This document shows positions 30,970 through 41,513 of a DNA stretch of 64,000 nt, piece by piece. This DNA is from Kordiimonas sp. GTDB taxonomy: Bacteria > Pseudomonadota > Alphaproteobacteria > Sphingomonadales > Emcibacteraceae. The position numbers were made by a program, and so were the translations under genes. Within the stretch, counting starts at the first letter, position 1; each line of letters opens with the position of its first letter. The DNA lies in NCBI GenBank assembly GCA_002700365.1, contig PADB01000010.1, positions 420,504-484,503 of the forward strand. The letters are read 5' to 3'. The notes under the pieces were generated by a model. The model searched no databases. It saw nothing but the letters and a program-made list of their open reading frames with translations, and was not told the origin of the DNA.

Positions 30970-32754
30970 TTAGTAAACACGCGCCTTCGGCTTGATGTAA
31001 CTCACCTCATCGGTCAGCGTATAATCATGGACCGGGCGGTAATCAATACGAACCTTGCCATCTTCCAGCCAGGCCAGCGTATGCTTCATCCATTCACCAT
31101 CATTACGATCCGGATAATCTTCATGCATATGCGCCCCGCGGCTTTCTTTACGGTTCTCTGCACAGTGCATCGTCACAACAGCCTGCTGCAACAGATTTTC
31201 CAGTTCCAGCGTCTCAATCAAATCGGAATTCCATACCAACGACCGGTCAGTTGTCTTCACATCCGGCAGTAAGCTATAGACGTCATCAATAAGCTTTTTA
31301 CCTTCTTCCAACACTTCTGCGGTTCTAAATACAGCACAGTTGTTCTGCATGGTCCGCTGCATTTTGTCACGAATATCTGCCGTGCTCATGCTGCCTTGGG
31401 CATTGCGGTATTTATCCAGGCGTCCTAACGCCAAATCGGCATCATCCGATGGCAGCGGCTTATGCGCTGTCCCCGGCTTGACAACCTCTGCCACACGGTG
31501 TGCCGCAGAACGACCGAACACCACCAAATCAATCAGTGAATTGGATCCCAGACGGTTTGCCCCGTGTACGGACACACAGGCGGCCTCACCCACGGCCATC
31601 AGCCCCGGCACGACACGGTCAGGATCATCGGCACTTGGGTTCAGGACTTCCGCCTTATAGTTCGTGGGGATACCGCCCATATTGTAATGCACCGTCGGAA
31701 TCACCGGTATTGGCTCTTTGGTCACATCAACGCCTGCGAAAATACGGGCAGATTCAGAAATCCCCGGCAACCGTTCCGCCAAAATTTCCGGAGACAGATG
31801 ATCCAGATGCAAGAAGATATGATCTTTATGCTCACCCACACCGCGGCCTTCACGGATTTCGTTAGACATGGAACGCGACACCACATCGCGCGACGCCAGA
31901 TCTTTCGCCGATGGCGCATAACGTTCCATGAAACGTTCGCCTTCTGAATTGACCAGATAGCCGCCCTTACCGCGGGCACCTTCTGTAATCAGAACCCCGG
32001 CACCATAAATACCGGTTGGGTGGAACTGCACGAATTCCAGATCCTGCATCGGCAGGCCAGCGCGCTGAACCATACCACCACCATCACCCGTACAGGTATG
32101 CGCCGATGTAGCAGAGAAATATGAACGACCGTAACCGCCAGTGGCCAACACTGTCATGTGCGCTTTAAAACGGTGCAACGTGCCTGTATTCATATCCAGC
32201 GCGATAACGCCACGGCATTCGCCATCGACCATAATCAGATCAATCGCAAAATATTCCACAAAAAAATCGGTCTCATATTTCAAAGACTGCTGATAGAGGG
32301 AGTGCAGCATCGCGTGACCGGTACGATCCGCTGCAGCGCAAGTACGTTGTGCTGCCGGACCTTCACCGAATTCTGTTGTCATACCGCCAAAAGCACGCTG
32401 ATAGATTTTCCCTTCTTCAGTCCGGCTAAACGGCACGCCAAAATGTTCCAGCTCATAAACCGCATTTGGGGCTTCACGCACCATATATTCAATCGCATCC
32501 TGGTCGCCCAACCAATCCGACCCCTTCACAGTATCGAACATATGCCATTGCCAACTATCCGGTCCCATATTCCCCAGCGATGCAGCAATACCACCTTGTG
32601 CGGCAACAGTATGGCTGCGTGTCGGGAAAACTTTTGAAATACAGGCTGTCTTCAGGCCTGCTTCCGCAATACCCATTGCTGCCCGAAGGCCAGAGCCCCC
32701 CGCACCAATGACTATGGCATCATAAGTATGATCTGTAAGTTCGTATGCGCTCAT
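30970..32754 (-). CDS. sdhA: Succinate dehydrogenase flavoprotein subunit
   Basis: 594 aa. FAD-binding [12 protein letters not shown] (residues 17-28), the covalent-FAD His48 in [17 protein letters not shown], the capping-domain catalytic Arg region, and [19 protein letters not shown]. It oxidises succinate to fumarate. Located 12 bp after sdhD. Confidence 0.98.
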   Translation of the reverse strand: MSAYELTDHTYDAIVIGAGGSGLRAAMGIAEAGLKTACISKVFPTRSHTVAAQGGIAASLGNMGPDSWQWHMFDTVKGSDWLGDQDAIEYMVREAPNAVYELEHFGVPFSRTEEGKIYQRAFGGMTTEFGEGPAAQRTCAAADRTGHAMLHSLYQQSLKYETDFFVEYFAIDLIMVDGECRGVIALDMNTGTLHRFKAHMTVLATGGYGRSYFSATSAHTCTGDGGGMVQRAGLPMQDLEFVQFHPTGIYGAGVLITEGARGKGGYLVNSEGERFMERYAPSAKDLASRDVVSRSMSNEIREGRGVGEHKDHIFLHLDHLSPEILAERLPGISESARIFAGVDVTKEPIPVIPTVHYNMGGIPTNYKAEVLNPSADDPDRVVPGLMAVGEAACVSVHGANRLGSNSLIDLVVFGRSAAHRVAEVVKPGTAHKPLPSDDADLALGRLDKYRNAQGSMSTADIRDKMQRTMQNNCAVFRTAEVLEEGKKLIDDVYSLLPDVKTTDRSLVWNSDLIETLELENLLQQAVVTMHCAENRKESRGAHMHEDYPDRNDGEWMKHTLAWLEDGKVRIDYRPVHDYTLTDEVSYIKPKARVY

Positions 32755-32766
32755 TATTATTCTGCC

Positions 32767-33138
32767 TTAGAGAAATACTTTAAGAATGGCCAGAACCGAC
32801 CCCAATGTCAGGATAACAATCCCAAAATTCATGGCCATCATCCCGGCAACATGCATCCACCCATGAAGATAATCTTCAATAATAACCTGCATACCCAGTT
32901 TCAAATGGTACAGGCCGGTCACCACAAATAGCAGCATCAGCAATGCCACCAACGGATTAGACAACCAGTCTACTGCAGCCTGATAATCGGCATTAACCAT
33001 GCAAACCAAAGACGCCACGAACCATAAAGCCAATGGGACGAGCGCTACAGCCGTCACGCGTTGCATCCACCAATGATGTGTGCCGCTTTTTGCCGAACCC
33101 AGACCACGAACACGGCCAAGAGGGGTTTGTAAACTCAT
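32767..33138 (-). CDS. sdhD: Succinate dehydrogenase membrane anchor subunit SdhD
   Basis: 123 aa with three membrane helices (about residues 27-50, 60-85, 98-120). The opening LGRVRGLGSAKSGTHHWWMQRVTAVALVPL matches SdhD, and the His in MLLFVVTGLYHLKLGMQVIIEDY is the likely heme b ligand. It helps form the quinone site with SdhC. Confidence 0.93.
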   Translation of the reverse strand: MSLQTPLGRVRGLGSAKSGTHHWWMQRVTAVALVPLALWFVASLVCMVNADYQAAVDWLSNPLVALLMLLFVVTGLYHLKLGMQVIIEDYLHGWMHVAGMMAMNFGIVILTLGSVLAILKVFL

Positions 33139-33150
33139 TCTGTGCTCTCC

Positions 33151-33537
33151 TTATACCAAGCCGTAGGCAACAACCCACGCCAACAGCGTCAGGGTTACAG
33201 CACTGATAATAACGATATAATTTGCACGGGCTGTCACCTGAAGATCAAACCCTATACCTGCATCCCAGAATAAATGACGGATGCCATTACACATATGCAG
33301 CATCAGGGAAAAGGTAAAAGCAAACAACACCAGCCGCCCGATCCAGCTTGACATACAAACTTGTACTTGCTGATAGGCATCAGGCCCCATGGCAATCGCA
33401 ATAAGCCACCAGGCGATGAATACTGTGCCCAGCCCTAAAAAGAGACCGGTCAACCGCTGAAATGTGGATAAGGCCATATGAAGGCCCCACTTGTAGACTT
33501 GCAAATGCGGCGAAACAGGCCGTTTTTTATGTGCCAT
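33151..33537 (-). CDS. sdhC: Succinate dehydrogenase cytochrome b556 subunit SdhC
   Basis: 128 aa from ATG 33537, preferred over an ATG at 33579 because AGGGGAGAG lies just upstream and the shorter form gives the normal opening RPVSPHLQVYKW. The family signature SPHLQVYKWGLHMALSTFQRLTGLFL and the heme-ligand region LMLHMCNGIRHLFWD are present; three membrane helices. First gene of sdhCDAB. Confidence 0.93.
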   Translation of the reverse strand: MAHKKRPVSPHLQVYKWGLHMALSTFQRLTGLFLGLGTVFIAWWLIAIAMGPDAYQQVQVCMSSWIGRLVLFAFTFSLMLHMCNGIRHLFWDAGIGFDLQVTARANYIVIISAVTLTLLAWVVAYGLV

Positions 33538-33864
33538 TTGCGGTACTCTCCCCTGTCTTTTTGAGAAAAGAGGGCTCACACCCTAAATCATAAATTAAAC
33601 TTAGCTTGTTTTATTAGACACTTCCCGGAAAGAGAGCAAGTCCCTGAACCTGAATTTTAAGAATATATCGCAAAAAAGGACATTTTTTTCGTACAGATGG
33701 TCACATATAGAATTTTTTCAGGTCAGAATACCCGATCAACCTAACCTATAGACGCAACAGCATCATTCTGTTCCCGTCATTTGATGTACATGACGGCCCT
33801 GTACGACTCATACCAGATCGTAAATCCTGTATAAACGACGCAAAAGTCTTCTCTGCGCACTCCA
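33538..33864. other. 327-bp intergenic region between the sdh operon and mesaconyl-CoA hydratase
   Basis: No supported ORF. It holds the candidate sdhC promoter and an inverted repeat CCGTCAT...ATGACGG (33774-33796, 9-base loop), which could end transcription of the hydratase gene or be an operator. Otherwise AT-rich. Confidence 0.5.
33611..33639 (-). promoter_or_regulatory. Candidate promoter of sdhCDAB
   Basis: Reading the minus strand, TTGCTC (33639-33634), a 17-bp spacer, and TAATAA (33616-33611), about 74 bp before the sdhC ATG. Spacing is ideal and both boxes are close to consensus. Confidence 0.45.
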
Positions 33865-34917
33865 TTATTTACGCGGAAGTAACACCCAAACGTCCAGATC
33901 CAGCACGACCGCCGGATGATAATTCTTTTCATCTTCTTTATACGGGAAATCAATAGGCTGATGGTCTTTGCACCCGACCAAGCGCACACGAAGTGCCCCA
34001 ATATCTTCCCGGGCCGGCAGCGGTGATTTATCCAGTATTTCTGACCAGGCATAAACCGTATCCCCAGCGACACATGGTGCGACATGCCGCCCGCCATTTA
34101 TGGCCGCAACAAAGGCAGCATTCCCCAGACCATTAAAGCTTAACGCACGGCATAGAGAAATAACATGTCCGCCATACACAATCCGTTCGCCGAGACGGCC
34201 TTGTTTTTCCGTATGTAAATTAAAATGCACCTTGGCCGTGTTCTGATAAAGCCGTGTCGCCATCATGTGTTCCGCAGCCTCAATCGTCATCCCGTCCACA
34301 TGATTAATTTTTTCCCCCACGTCATAATCATCCCAGGCATAGGGGGATCCGGCAAGAACCGCATCATATTGCTGAAAGTCTACACCTTCCGGCACCACCA
34401 AATCCGCAACGTCTACATTATTCTTCAGGGCAGGAATTTGTGTCTGCGGGGCAGGACTATCGACATTTCTTTTGCGGACCATGACCCAGCGTACATACTC
34501 CAATACCGGAAGGCCGTTCTGATTAATGCCGGTCGTGCGCACATATACATTACCCGTCTTCCCGTTCGAATTTTCTTTCAAGCCAATCACTTCGCTGGTG
34601 GCGGACAATGTATCGCCGGCAAAAACAGGGCGTAAAAAACGGCACTCCGCATACCCTAAATTGGCCACGGCATTAATGGAAATATCCGGCACCGTTTTTC
34701 CAAACACGATATGAAAGGTCAGGAAGTCATCCGCAGGCAGGTCTTCCATGCCATTATCCATGGCAAAAGCCGCTGATGACTGCATCGCGAAGCGTGACCC
34801 GTACAATGCCGTATAAAGACTGATATCCCCCTCTAATACTGTGCGTGGTGTCGCATGGGCCAGAATTTGGCCGATACTGAAATCTTCGAAATAATTACCT
34901 TCTGCTGTCTTACTCAT
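33865..34917 (-). CDS. mch: MaoC-like mesaconyl-CoA hydratase
   Basis: 350 aa double hot-dog protein, the size of mesaconyl-CoA hydratases rather than single-domain MaoC enzymes. The first half opens GNYFEDFSIGQILAHATPRTV; the second repeats the fold with YDVGEKINHVDGMTIEAAEHMMATRLYQNTAKVHFN. Mesaconyl-CoA hydratase makes beta-methylmalyl-CoA in the ethylmalonyl-CoA pathway of acetate assimilation. The CitE-like gene 9 bp upstream would use or make that product, which supports the call. Another acyl-CoA hydratase activity is possible. Confidence 0.8.
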   Translation of the reverse strand: MSKTAEGNYFEDFSIGQILAHATPRTVLEGDISLYTALYGSRFAMQSSAAFAMDNGMEDLPADDFLTFHIVFGKTVPDISINAVANLGYAECRFLRPVFAGDTLSATSEVIGLKENSNGKTGNVYVRTTGINQNGLPVLEYVRWVMVRKRNVDSPAPQTQIPALKNNVDVADLVVPEGVDFQQYDAVLAGSPYAWDDYDVGEKINHVDGMTIEAAEHMMATRLYQNTAKVHFNLHTEKQGRLGERIVYGGHVISLCRALSFNGLGNAAFVAAINGGRHVAPCVAGDTVYAWSEILDKSPLPAREDIGALRVRLVGCKDHQPIDFPYKEDEKNYHPAVVLDLDVWVLLPRK

Positions 34918-34926
34918 CAGGTCCCC

Positions 34927-35808
34927 CTACGCATCCGTCTCTAGAGCCGAAATTGCTTCAGATAAGGCGACCAGCCGCTTCGCATTATCCACATGCAGAT
35001 TTTCCACCAGCTTCCCTTCCACCAGCACAACCCCCTGGCCTGCGGCCTCCGCTTCTTCAAAGGCCGCGATAATGCGTCTGGACCAGTCAATCTCAGCCGC
35101 AGAAGGGGCAAAAACCTCATTGGCGATAGCCAATTGTTTCGGATGAATCAACGTCTTACCGTCAAAACCCATTTCCAGCCCCTGAATACAGCTTTCCTGG
35201 AATCCCTCCGCATCATTAAGGTCTAGATACACACCATCCAGGATAGCCAACCCTTCTGCACGCGCCGCAAGAAGGCACAACCCCAATGATGTTAACACGG
35301 GCAATCGCAATGGTGTATGACTGGCTTGTAAATCTTTGACCAGATCAGACGTCCCCATGACAAAACAGGCCAGACGGGGCGAAGCCGCCGCAATTTCTTC
35401 CGCCCGAAGCATGCCCCGGGGCGTTTCCATCATACACCATATCTTTGTATGATCCGGCACCCCTGCCGCCATCAATACGCTTTCTGCCTCTTTGACCATG
35501 GCAACACTCTCTACTTTTGGCAGTAAGACGGCATCAGGTCCTGCTGCGGCCGCGGCCACCAGATCATCACGACCCCATGGCGTATCCAGTCCATTGGTGC
35601 GGATCACTAATTCTCGCGCACCATAATCAGACGACTGGACGGCCTCTCCCACCAGACGACGCGCCTCTTCCTTGGCATCAACCGCCACGGCGTCTTCCAG
35701 ATCCAAAATCAGCACATCAGCCGCCAATGACTTGGCCTTCTCCAATGCCCGTGGGTTGGACCCCGGCATATATAAAACACTTCTACGGGGGCGGGCAGTT
35801 GTCGTCAT
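34927..35808 (-). CDS. CitE-like (HpcH/HpaI) malyl-CoA/beta-methylmalyl-CoA lyase or malyl-CoA thioesterase
   Basis: 293 aa TIM-barrel. RRSVLYMPGSNPRALEKAK, LILDLEDAV (metal/CoA site), the Arg of VIRTNG, Glu of MMETPRGML, and Asp of MGTSDLVKDLQ are conserved, as is IHPKQL. The family includes beta-methylmalyl-CoA lyase (to glyoxylate and propionyl-CoA) and (3S)-malyl-CoA thioesterase. Sequence reading cannot separate them, though length and opening look closer to the thioesterase type. It forms a two-gene operon with the mesaconyl-CoA hydratase. Confidence 0.82.
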   Translation of the reverse strand: MTTTARPRRSVLYMPGSNPRALEKAKSLAADVLILDLEDAVAVDAKEEARRLVGEAVQSSDYGARELVIRTNGLDTPWGRDDLVAAAAAGPDAVLLPKVESVAMVKEAESVLMAAGVPDHTKIWCMMETPRGMLRAEEIAAASPRLACFVMGTSDLVKDLQASHTPLRLPVLTSLGLCLLAARAEGLAILDGVYLDLNDAEGFQESCIQGLEMGFDGKTLIHPKQLAIANEVFAPSAAEIDWSRRIIAAFEEAEAAGQGVVLVEGKLVENLHVDNAKRLVALSEAISALETDA

Positions 35809-35914
35809 GGGATACTCCTTTCACCGATTTCTGATCTACGTCTCAGAACGTCATTCCCAAAATGTTGCATTGCGAAATTATAGCCACTATTTCGCCGAAT
35901 GCAGCAGAAATAAA

Positions 35915-35942
35915 AAAAGGCAGGACTTTCGCCCTGCCTTTT
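35915..35942 (-). terminator. Intrinsic terminator of asd
   Basis: AAAAGGCAGG pairs with CCTGCCTTTT around an 8-base loop. On the minus strand it ends in seven T residues, 23 bp after the asd stop. Confidence 0.9.
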
Positions 35943-35964
35943 AGATCATCAGATGTCCAGAACT

Positions 35965-36984
35965 CTAGTTTTTAGACAAATGCTTGTTAATCAGGCTTTC
36001 GGCAATCTGCACCGCGTTCAGGGCTGCACCTTTGCGCAGATTATCAGACACACACCACAGATTTAGGCCATGCTCCAGAGATTCGTCACGACGAATCCGA
36101 CTGATATAAGTGGCATATTCACCGACACACTCGATTGGTGTGGTGTAACCACCATCTTCACGTTTATCCACAACCAACAGGCCGGGGGCTTCGCGCAGGA
36201 TGTCACGGGCTTTATCTTCATCAAACGCGTTTTCAAATTCCACGTTAATTGATTCAGAATGGCCCACGAATACAGGCACACGCACACAAGTCGCTGTCAC
36301 CTTGATTTCCGGGTCCAAAATTTTCGCCGTCTCAGCGATCATTTTCCACTCTTCTTTGGTGTCACCGTTATCCATGAACTTGTCGATATGCGGGATCACG
36401 TTGAAAGCGATCTGCTTTGGATACACTTCTTTTTCGATCTCGTCGTTCACAAATACGGCCCGTGTCTGGCGGAACAGTTCGTCCATGGCCGCTTTACCGG
36501 AACCGGAAACAGACTGATAAGTGGACACGACAACGCGCTTAATCGTTGCCATATCATGCAGCGGCTTCAGGGCCACCATCATCTGTGCTGTTGAACAGTT
36601 AGGATTGGCAATGATATTTTTCTTGGTGTATCCGGCAATCGCATCGGCGTTTACTTCCGGCACGATCAGCGGCACATCAGGGTCCATACGGAAATGGGAG
36701 CTGTTGTCGATCACAACACAGCCCTGGGCGCCAATTTTCTCGGCCCATTCTGCGGCAACGCTACCCCCTGCAGACATCAGGGCGATATCCGTATCGCTGA
36801 AGTCATAATTTTCCAGAGCCTGACATTTATATGTCTTTCCTCCGAAATCCACTTCCTGACCGACCGACCGGCGTGAGGCCAGTGGAATAAGTTCACCAAC
36901 CGGAAATTCACGCTCTGACAGGATATTCAGCATTTCCCGCCCGACATTCCCTGTGGCACCGATAACGGCGACTTTATAAGACAT
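35965..36984 (-). CDS. asd: Aspartate-semialdehyde dehydrogenase
   Basis: 339 aa. NADP motif GATGNVGREMLNIL, the active-site Cys in ANPNCSTAQMM, YQSVSGSG and the catalytic His region CVRVPVFVGHSESINVEF. It converts aspartyl phosphate to the semialdehyde, the branch point to lysine/diaminopimelate and threonine/methionine. It follows leuB by 23 bp, so it is probably in the leuCDB transcript. Confidence 0.96.
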   Translation of the reverse strand: MSYKVAVIGATGNVGREMLNILSEREFPVGELIPLASRRSVGQEVDFGGKTYKCQALENYDFSDTDIALMSAGGSVAAEWAEKIGAQGCVVIDNSSHFRMDPDVPLIVPEVNADAIAGYTKKNIIANPNCSTAQMMVALKPLHDMATIKRVVVSTYQSVSGSGKAAMDELFRQTRAVFVNDEIEKEVYPKQIAFNVIPHIDKFMDNGDTKEEWKMIAETAKILDPEIKVTATCVRVPVFVGHSESINVEFENAFDEDKARDILREAPGLLVVDKREDGGYTTPIECVGEYATYISRIRRDESLEHGLNLWCVSDNLRKGAALNAVQIAESLINKHLSKN

Positions 36985-37007
36985 TCTCTTTACTCCATTT
37001 CTCTATC

Positions 37008-38120
37008 TTAAGCGGCGCTGAGCGTTTCCATCTCGCGCAGAATTGCATCCCCCATACCATCAGTATTCACAGGCGTCATTCCCGGCTGCATAATATCGCC
37101 AGTACGCAGTCCTGCTGCCAATACATTGTTCACAGCCTCTTCGATCAGACGGGCTTCCGCCTCCTGCTCCAGGCTATAGCGCAACGCCATGGCAAAACTC
37201 AAAATCGTGGCAATTGGGTTTGCTTTATTTTCACCGGCAATATCCGGCGCAGACCCATGGACAGGCTCATACATGGCGTGCGCCTTACCGTTTTCGTCCT
37301 TGGCGCCCAGGGACGCAGACGGCAACATGCCCAGCGAACCTGTCAGCATCGCCGCCACATCAGACAGCAAATCACCAAACAGGTTATCGGTTAAGATCAC
37401 ATCAAACTGCTTTGGCGCGCGCACCAGCTGCATGCCGCAGTTATCCGCCAGCATATGTTCCAGTTCGATATTCGGATATTGCTGGGCCACCACATCGACT
37501 TCTTCTTTCCACAGCAGGCCGGATTCCATCACGTTGTGCTTTTCCGAGCTGGTCACCTTGCCCCGGCGCTTGCCCGCCAGGTCGAAAGCCACATGGGCAA
37601 TGCGATGAATTTCAGAAGTGGTATAAACCTGGGTATTGATCCCGCGACGCTCACCACTTGGCAGGGTTTCAATGCCCCGTGGTTCACCAAAATACACACC
37701 CCCCACCAGTTCACGCACAATCAGGATATCCAGGCCGCTGACCAGGTCCGGCTTCAGGCTTGATGCTTCCACCAGCGGCTCAAAACACAGCGCCGGGCGC
37801 AAGTTGGCAAACATCACCAGCTCCTTGCGCAATGCCAGCAGACCTGCTTCCGGGCGCAGATGATATTCGCTCCCCGCCCATTTGGGACCACCCACAGCAC
37901 CCAGCAGGATGGCATCGGCGGCTTTGGCTTTATCCAGCGTCTCGTCATGCAGCGGCTTACCATGGGCATCAATAGCAGACCCGCCCACCAAATCTTCATC
38001 AATGGCAAACTGAATACCACGATTAGTGGTCAGCCAATCTGCCACACGGCGCACCTGGGCCATTACTTCTGGCCCAATTCCGTCACCCGGCAGCATCAAC
38101 AGCGAATGTGTTTTTGTCAT
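37008..38120 (-). CDS. leuB: 3-isopropylmalate dehydrogenase
   Basis: 370 aa. [45 protein letters not shown], and the metal/NAD signature [27 protein letters not shown]. It oxidises 3-isopropylmalate in leucine synthesis. Third gene of leuCDB, 40 bp after leuD. Confidence 0.97.
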   Translation of the reverse strand: MTKTHSLLMLPGDGIGPEVMAQVRRVADWLTTNRGIQFAIDEDLVGGSAIDAHGKPLHDETLDKAKAADAILLGAVGGPKWAGSEYHLRPEAGLLALRKELVMFANLRPALCFEPLVEASSLKPDLVSGLDILIVRELVGGVYFGEPRGIETLPSGERRGINTQVYTTSEIHRIAHVAFDLAGKRRGKVTSSEKHNVMESGLLWKEEVDVVAQQYPNIELEHMLADNCGMQLVRAPKQFDVILTDNLFGDLLSDVAAMLTGSLGMLPSASLGAKDENGKAHAMYEPVHGSAPDIAGENKANPIATILSFAMALRYSLEQEAEARLIEEAVNNVLAAGLRTGDIMQPGMTPVNTDGMGDAILREMETLSAA

Positions 38121-38160
38121 GATTTTACCTGTTTATTCTTTTTGGCAATACAGTCCGGCC

Positions 38161-38766
38161 TTAAAGCCAGGGTTGCGTGGCCTTTTGCGTTTCTTCAAAT
38201 TTGCTGATCTTGTCCGCTTTTTCCAGCGTCAGGCCGATATCATCCAGACCATTTAGCAGGCAATGGCGGCGGAACGGATCGATGGAAAAGGACACCACAC
38301 CACCATCCGGGCCCGTGATTTCCTGCTTTTCCAGATCCACAGTCATGATCGCATTGGCCCCACGGCCCGCATCGTCCATCAGCTTATCCACTGTCTCCTG
38401 CGGCAGAGTGATCGGCAACAAGCCGTTCTTGAAGCAGTTACCGAAGAAGATATCAGCAAAGCTTGGTGCAATAATGACCCGCAGACCAAAGTCCGTTAAC
38501 GCCCACGGCGCATGTTCACGGCTGGACCCGCAGCCAAAGTTATCACCGGCAATCAATATCTGCGCCGTACGATATGGTTCCTTATTCAAGACGAAGTCTT
38601 CATTTTCCGAACCATCGGCATGGTAACGCAGGTTGGAAAAGGCAAACTTGCCCAGACCTGTCCTCTTGATGGTTTTCAGATGCTGCTGCGGGATAATCAT
38701 ATCCGTATCAACATTAATGGTCGGCATGGGAGCCGCAACACTGCGGATTGTTGTAAACTTTTCCAT
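38161..38766 (-). CDS. leuD: 3-isopropylmalate dehydratase small subunit
   Basis: 201 aa. [37 protein letters not shown], and the [13 protein letters not shown] segment match LeuD. It pairs with LeuC to isomerise isopropylmalate. Its ATG overlaps the leuC stop (TGATG). Confidence 0.97.
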   Translation of the reverse strand: MEKFTTIRSVAAPMPTINVDTDMIIPQQHLKTIKRTGLGKFAFSNLRYHADGSENEDFVLNKEPYRTAQILIAGDNFGCGSSREHAPWALTDFGLRVIIAPSFADIFFGNCFKNGLLPITLPQETVDKLMDDAGRGANAIMTVDLEKQEITGPDGGVVSFSIDPFRRHCLLNGLDDIGLTLEKADKISKFEETQKATQPWL

Positions 38767-40196
38767 CAGCCCTGCTCCTTCATCATCGGACGCACATCCG
38801 TGATATAACCTGTCACGGCCGCGGCGGCGGCCATGGCCGGGCTCATCAAATGGGTGCGTCCACCCGGCCCCTGACGACCTTCGAAATTACGGTTAGATGT
38901 AGACGCGCAACGCTCCTGCGGCTGCAATTTATCCGCGTTCATGGCCAAACACATAGAACAGCCCGGCTCGCGCCAGTCAAAGCCCGCCGCAGTCAGGATT
39001 TTATCCAGTCCTTCTTCTTCTGCTTGCGCCTTCACAAGTCCCGAACCCGGTACCACCAACGCCTCCACGCCGTCTGCGACCTGTCGCCCTTTAGCAATAA
39101 CCGCAGCTTCGCGAATGTCTTCAATCCGCGCATTTGTACACGACCCGATAAAGACTTTTTGTATCGGAATTTCCACCAGCGGCGTACCCGCCTCAAGCCC
39201 CATATATTTCAGGGCCCGCTCTGTAGCCGCTTTGCGGTTTCCATCGTCCATGTCTTCAGGATTTGGCACAACATCCGTCACAGCCAACACATCCTGCGGG
39301 CTGGTACCCCAGGTGACCTGCGGGGCGATGTCTTCCGCCTTTAAGAACACTTCTTTATCAAAATGCGCGCCCTCATCGGTTTGCAATGTCTTCCAATGGG
39401 CCACGGCCTGCTCATAAGTATTGCCTTTCGGGGCTTTGGGGCGGCCCTGCAGATAGGCGAACGTCTTTTCGTCAGCCGCCACCATACCCGCGCGGGCCCC
39501 GGCCTCAATGGCCATATTGCATAATGTCATGCGCCCTTCCATGCTAAGCCCGCGTATGGCCGAACCAGTATATTCGATCACATGGCCAGTACCGCCTGCG
39601 GTCCCAATAGCCCCGATAATAGCCAGCGCGATATCTTTGGCGGTGACGCCAAAGCCCAACTCACCCGACACATCAACACGCATATTCTTCGATCGGCGCA
39701 AAATCAGTGTCTGCGTCGCCATCACGTGTTCAACTTCGGATGTGCCAATACCAAACGCCAGCGCCCCGAAGGCCCCATGGGTAGACGTATGGCTATCTCC
39801 ACAAACGATCGTGGTCCCCGGTAAGGTGAACCCCTGTTCCGGCCCGACAATATGTACAATTCCCTGCCGTGCATCCAGCATCGGGATATAGTCCACACCA
39901 AACTCTTTACAGTTGGCCTCCAGTGTTTCTAACTGAATTTGGGACTGCGGGTCATCTACACGGGTGGCGCGGTCGGATGTAGTCGGCACATTGTGATCCG
40001 GCACCGCAATCATCGCCGAAGGGCGGCGCAATTTACGCCCTGTCATGCGCAAACCTTCAAAAGCCTGCGGGCTGGTCACTTCATGAATAATGTGCCGATC
40101 AATATAGATCAGGCAATTGCCATCATCCTGCTGGTCCACCACATGGCTGTCCCAGATTTTGTCATAAAGTGTCCGCGGTGATGCTGTATCTGACAT
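38766..40196 (-). CDS. leuC: 3-isopropylmalate dehydratase large subunit
   Basis: 476 aa. Aconitase-fold with DNHSTHGAFG-like [26 protein letters not shown], and [4Fe-4S] ligands in [13 protein letters not shown] and CSMCLAMN. Its start follows rplS by about 156 bp; no leucine-codon leader peptide or T-box was seen upstream. Confidence 0.97.
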   Translation of the reverse strand: MSDTASPRTLYDKIWDSHVVDQQDDGNCLIYIDRHIIHEVTSPQAFEGLRMTGRKLRRPSAMIAVPDHNVPTTSDRATRVDDPQSQIQLETLEANCKEFGVDYIPMLDARQGIVHIVGPEQGFTLPGTTIVCGDSHTSTHGAFGALAFGIGTSEVEHVMATQTLILRRSKNMRVDVSGELGFGVTAKDIALAIIGAIGTAGGTGHVIEYTGSAIRGLSMEGRMTLCNMAIEAGARAGMVAADEKTFAYLQGRPKAPKGNTYEQAVAHWKTLQTDEGAHFDKEVFLKAEDIAPQVTWGTSPQDVLAVTDVVPNPEDMDDGNRKAATERALKYMGLEAGTPLVEIPIQKVFIGSCTNARIEDIREAAVIAKGRQVADGVEALVVPGSGLVKAQAEEEGLDKILTAAGFDWREPGCSMCLAMNADKLQPQERCASTSNRNFEGRQGPGGRTHLMSPAMAAAAAVTGYITDVRPMMKEQG

Positions 40197-40254
40197 ATTA
40201 ATTCTCGATCATTAAGGCGCGCCGTCGGCGGTTATGCTATTTTTTGCACAACCA

Positions 40255-40297
40255 AACGGGCCGGTCCCCATCTATGTGGGCCGCCCCGTCTTTTTTT
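40255..40297. terminator. Hairpin after rplS
   Basis: A long GC-rich imperfect stem (ACGGGCCGG...CCGCCCCGT) lies 56-98 bp after the rplS stop. The best T run (seven) is on the plus strand; the minus strand has only a short one, so as an rplS terminator it is moderate. Confidence 0.5.
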
Positions 40298-40352
40298 ACA
40301 AGATTTCTGCACAATGAGATCCGCATGGTGGCCTGCCACCATGCCATCTGCA

Positions 40353-40724
40353 TTATTTCTTGCCGTAATCTTTACGTTCTGCGATTCGGGCTTTCTTACC
40401 GCGCAGTTCACGCAGATAAAATAGCTTGGCACGACGAACACGACCACGACGTACAACCTCGATTTCCGCTACATTCGGCGCATAAAGCGGGAAAACACGC
40501 TCTACACCTTCGCCGTAAGAAATCTTACGAACCGTGAAATTTGAACTCACGCCTTTATTTGAACGGGCAATACAAACCCCTTCAAAAGCCTGAAGACGCT
40601 CACGGCTACCTTCTTTCACTTTAACTTGCACACGAACAGTATCGCCCGGGCGAAAATCCGGAATGGCTTTATCAGCCGTTAGCTTTTCAATCTGTTCTTT
40701 TTCAAGCTGTTCGATAATATTCAT
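40353..40724 (-). CDS. rplS: Ribosomal protein L19
   Basis: 123 aa. [28 protein letters not shown], the [15 protein letters not shown] signature and the basic [23 protein letters not shown] end are standard for bL19, which lies at the subunit interface. It closes the ffh-rpsP-rimM-trmD-rplS operon, 24 bp after trmD. Confidence 0.98.
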   Translation of the reverse strand: MNIIEQLEKEQIEKLTADKAIPDFRPGDTVRVQVKVKEGSRERLQAFEGVCIARSNKGVSSNFTVRKISYGEGVERVFPLYAPNVAEIEVVRRGRVRRAKLFYLRELRGKKARIAERKDYGKK

Positions 40725-40748
40725 TTTATCATCTCTCTTTCAGCATAT

Positions 40749-41480
40749 TTACGTTTCAATCAATTTCGTTTTCTGGCCTTGGTACCGAAGCCATAAGTCC
40801 GGACGCCGTTCACGCGTCAATCTTTCTGCTTCGTCTTGTCGCCACTTACGAATATTTCCGTGGTGCCCCGACTGCAAAACAGCCGGGATTTCAATTCCTT
40901 CCCAAACCTTGGGTCGGGTATAATGGGGGTATTCAAGCAACCCCCCTTCAAAACTTTCTTCTTCCAGCGTTTCCGGATCACCGACAACACCAGGAAGAAG
41001 TCGAATAACAGCATCCATCAAGGCCATCGCCGCCAGGTCCCCCCCGGACAGAATAAAGTCCCCAAGGCTGACTTCTTTGACCTGCCGCGCGTCCAGCACT
41101 CTTTGGTCTACACCTTCAAACCGTCCACACAACAACGTGACCCCTTTTTTATCTGCCAGATCACGAGCCATATCCTGATCCAGAACCTTACCCCGTGGTG
41201 ACAGATACAATACCGGCCAGTCCTCTCGCATGGCGTCCTCTGGCTGTTGCATCAATGCCGCGTCAATAGCATTTCCGACAACATCAGCCCGCATAACCAT
41301 ACCTGGGCCACCCCCGGCGGGGGTATCGTCCACATTGCGGTGTTTATTATCTGCGAAATCCCGAATATCAAAAACGTCCAGCGACCAGCGGTCCGCCTCT
41401 AAGGCCTTCCCCGCAAGGGACGCCCCGAGCGGCCCCGGATACCAATCCGGAAACAGGGTCAGAACCTGTGCTTGCCACAT
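40749..41480 (-). CDS. trmD: tRNA (guanine37-N1)-methyltransferase
   Basis: 243 aa. Trefoil-knot SPOUT enzyme with [51 protein letters not shown], and [21 protein letters not shown]. It methylates G37 of tRNA to keep the reading frame. Placed between rimM and rplS as in most bacteria. Confidence 0.97.
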   Translation of the reverse strand: MWQAQVLTLFPDWYPGPLGASLAGKALEADRWSLDVFDIRDFADNKHRNVDDTPAGGGPGMVMRADVVGNAIDAALMQQPEDAMREDWPVLYLSPRGKVLDQDMARDLADKKGVTLLCGRFEGVDQRVLDARQVKEVSLGDFILSGGDLAAMALMDAVIRLLPGVVGDPETLEEESFEGGLLEYPHYTRPKVWEGIEIPAVLQSGHHGNIRKWRQDEAERLTRERRPDLWLRYQGQKTKLIET

Positions 41481-41513
41481 AACCGCTTCTTTCGTTCTTC
41501 CACATAGATGGCC

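Noticed and set aside
33777-34097. Minus-strand 106-codon ORF overlapping the end of the mesaconyl-CoA hydratase gene
   Set aside because: It lies in another frame of a well-supported gene and has no family features.
40197-40352. Leucine attenuator or leader peptide upstream of leuC
   Set aside because: The hairpin at 40255-40297 has its T run on the plus strand, away from leuC, and no short ORF with a leucine codon run was found.
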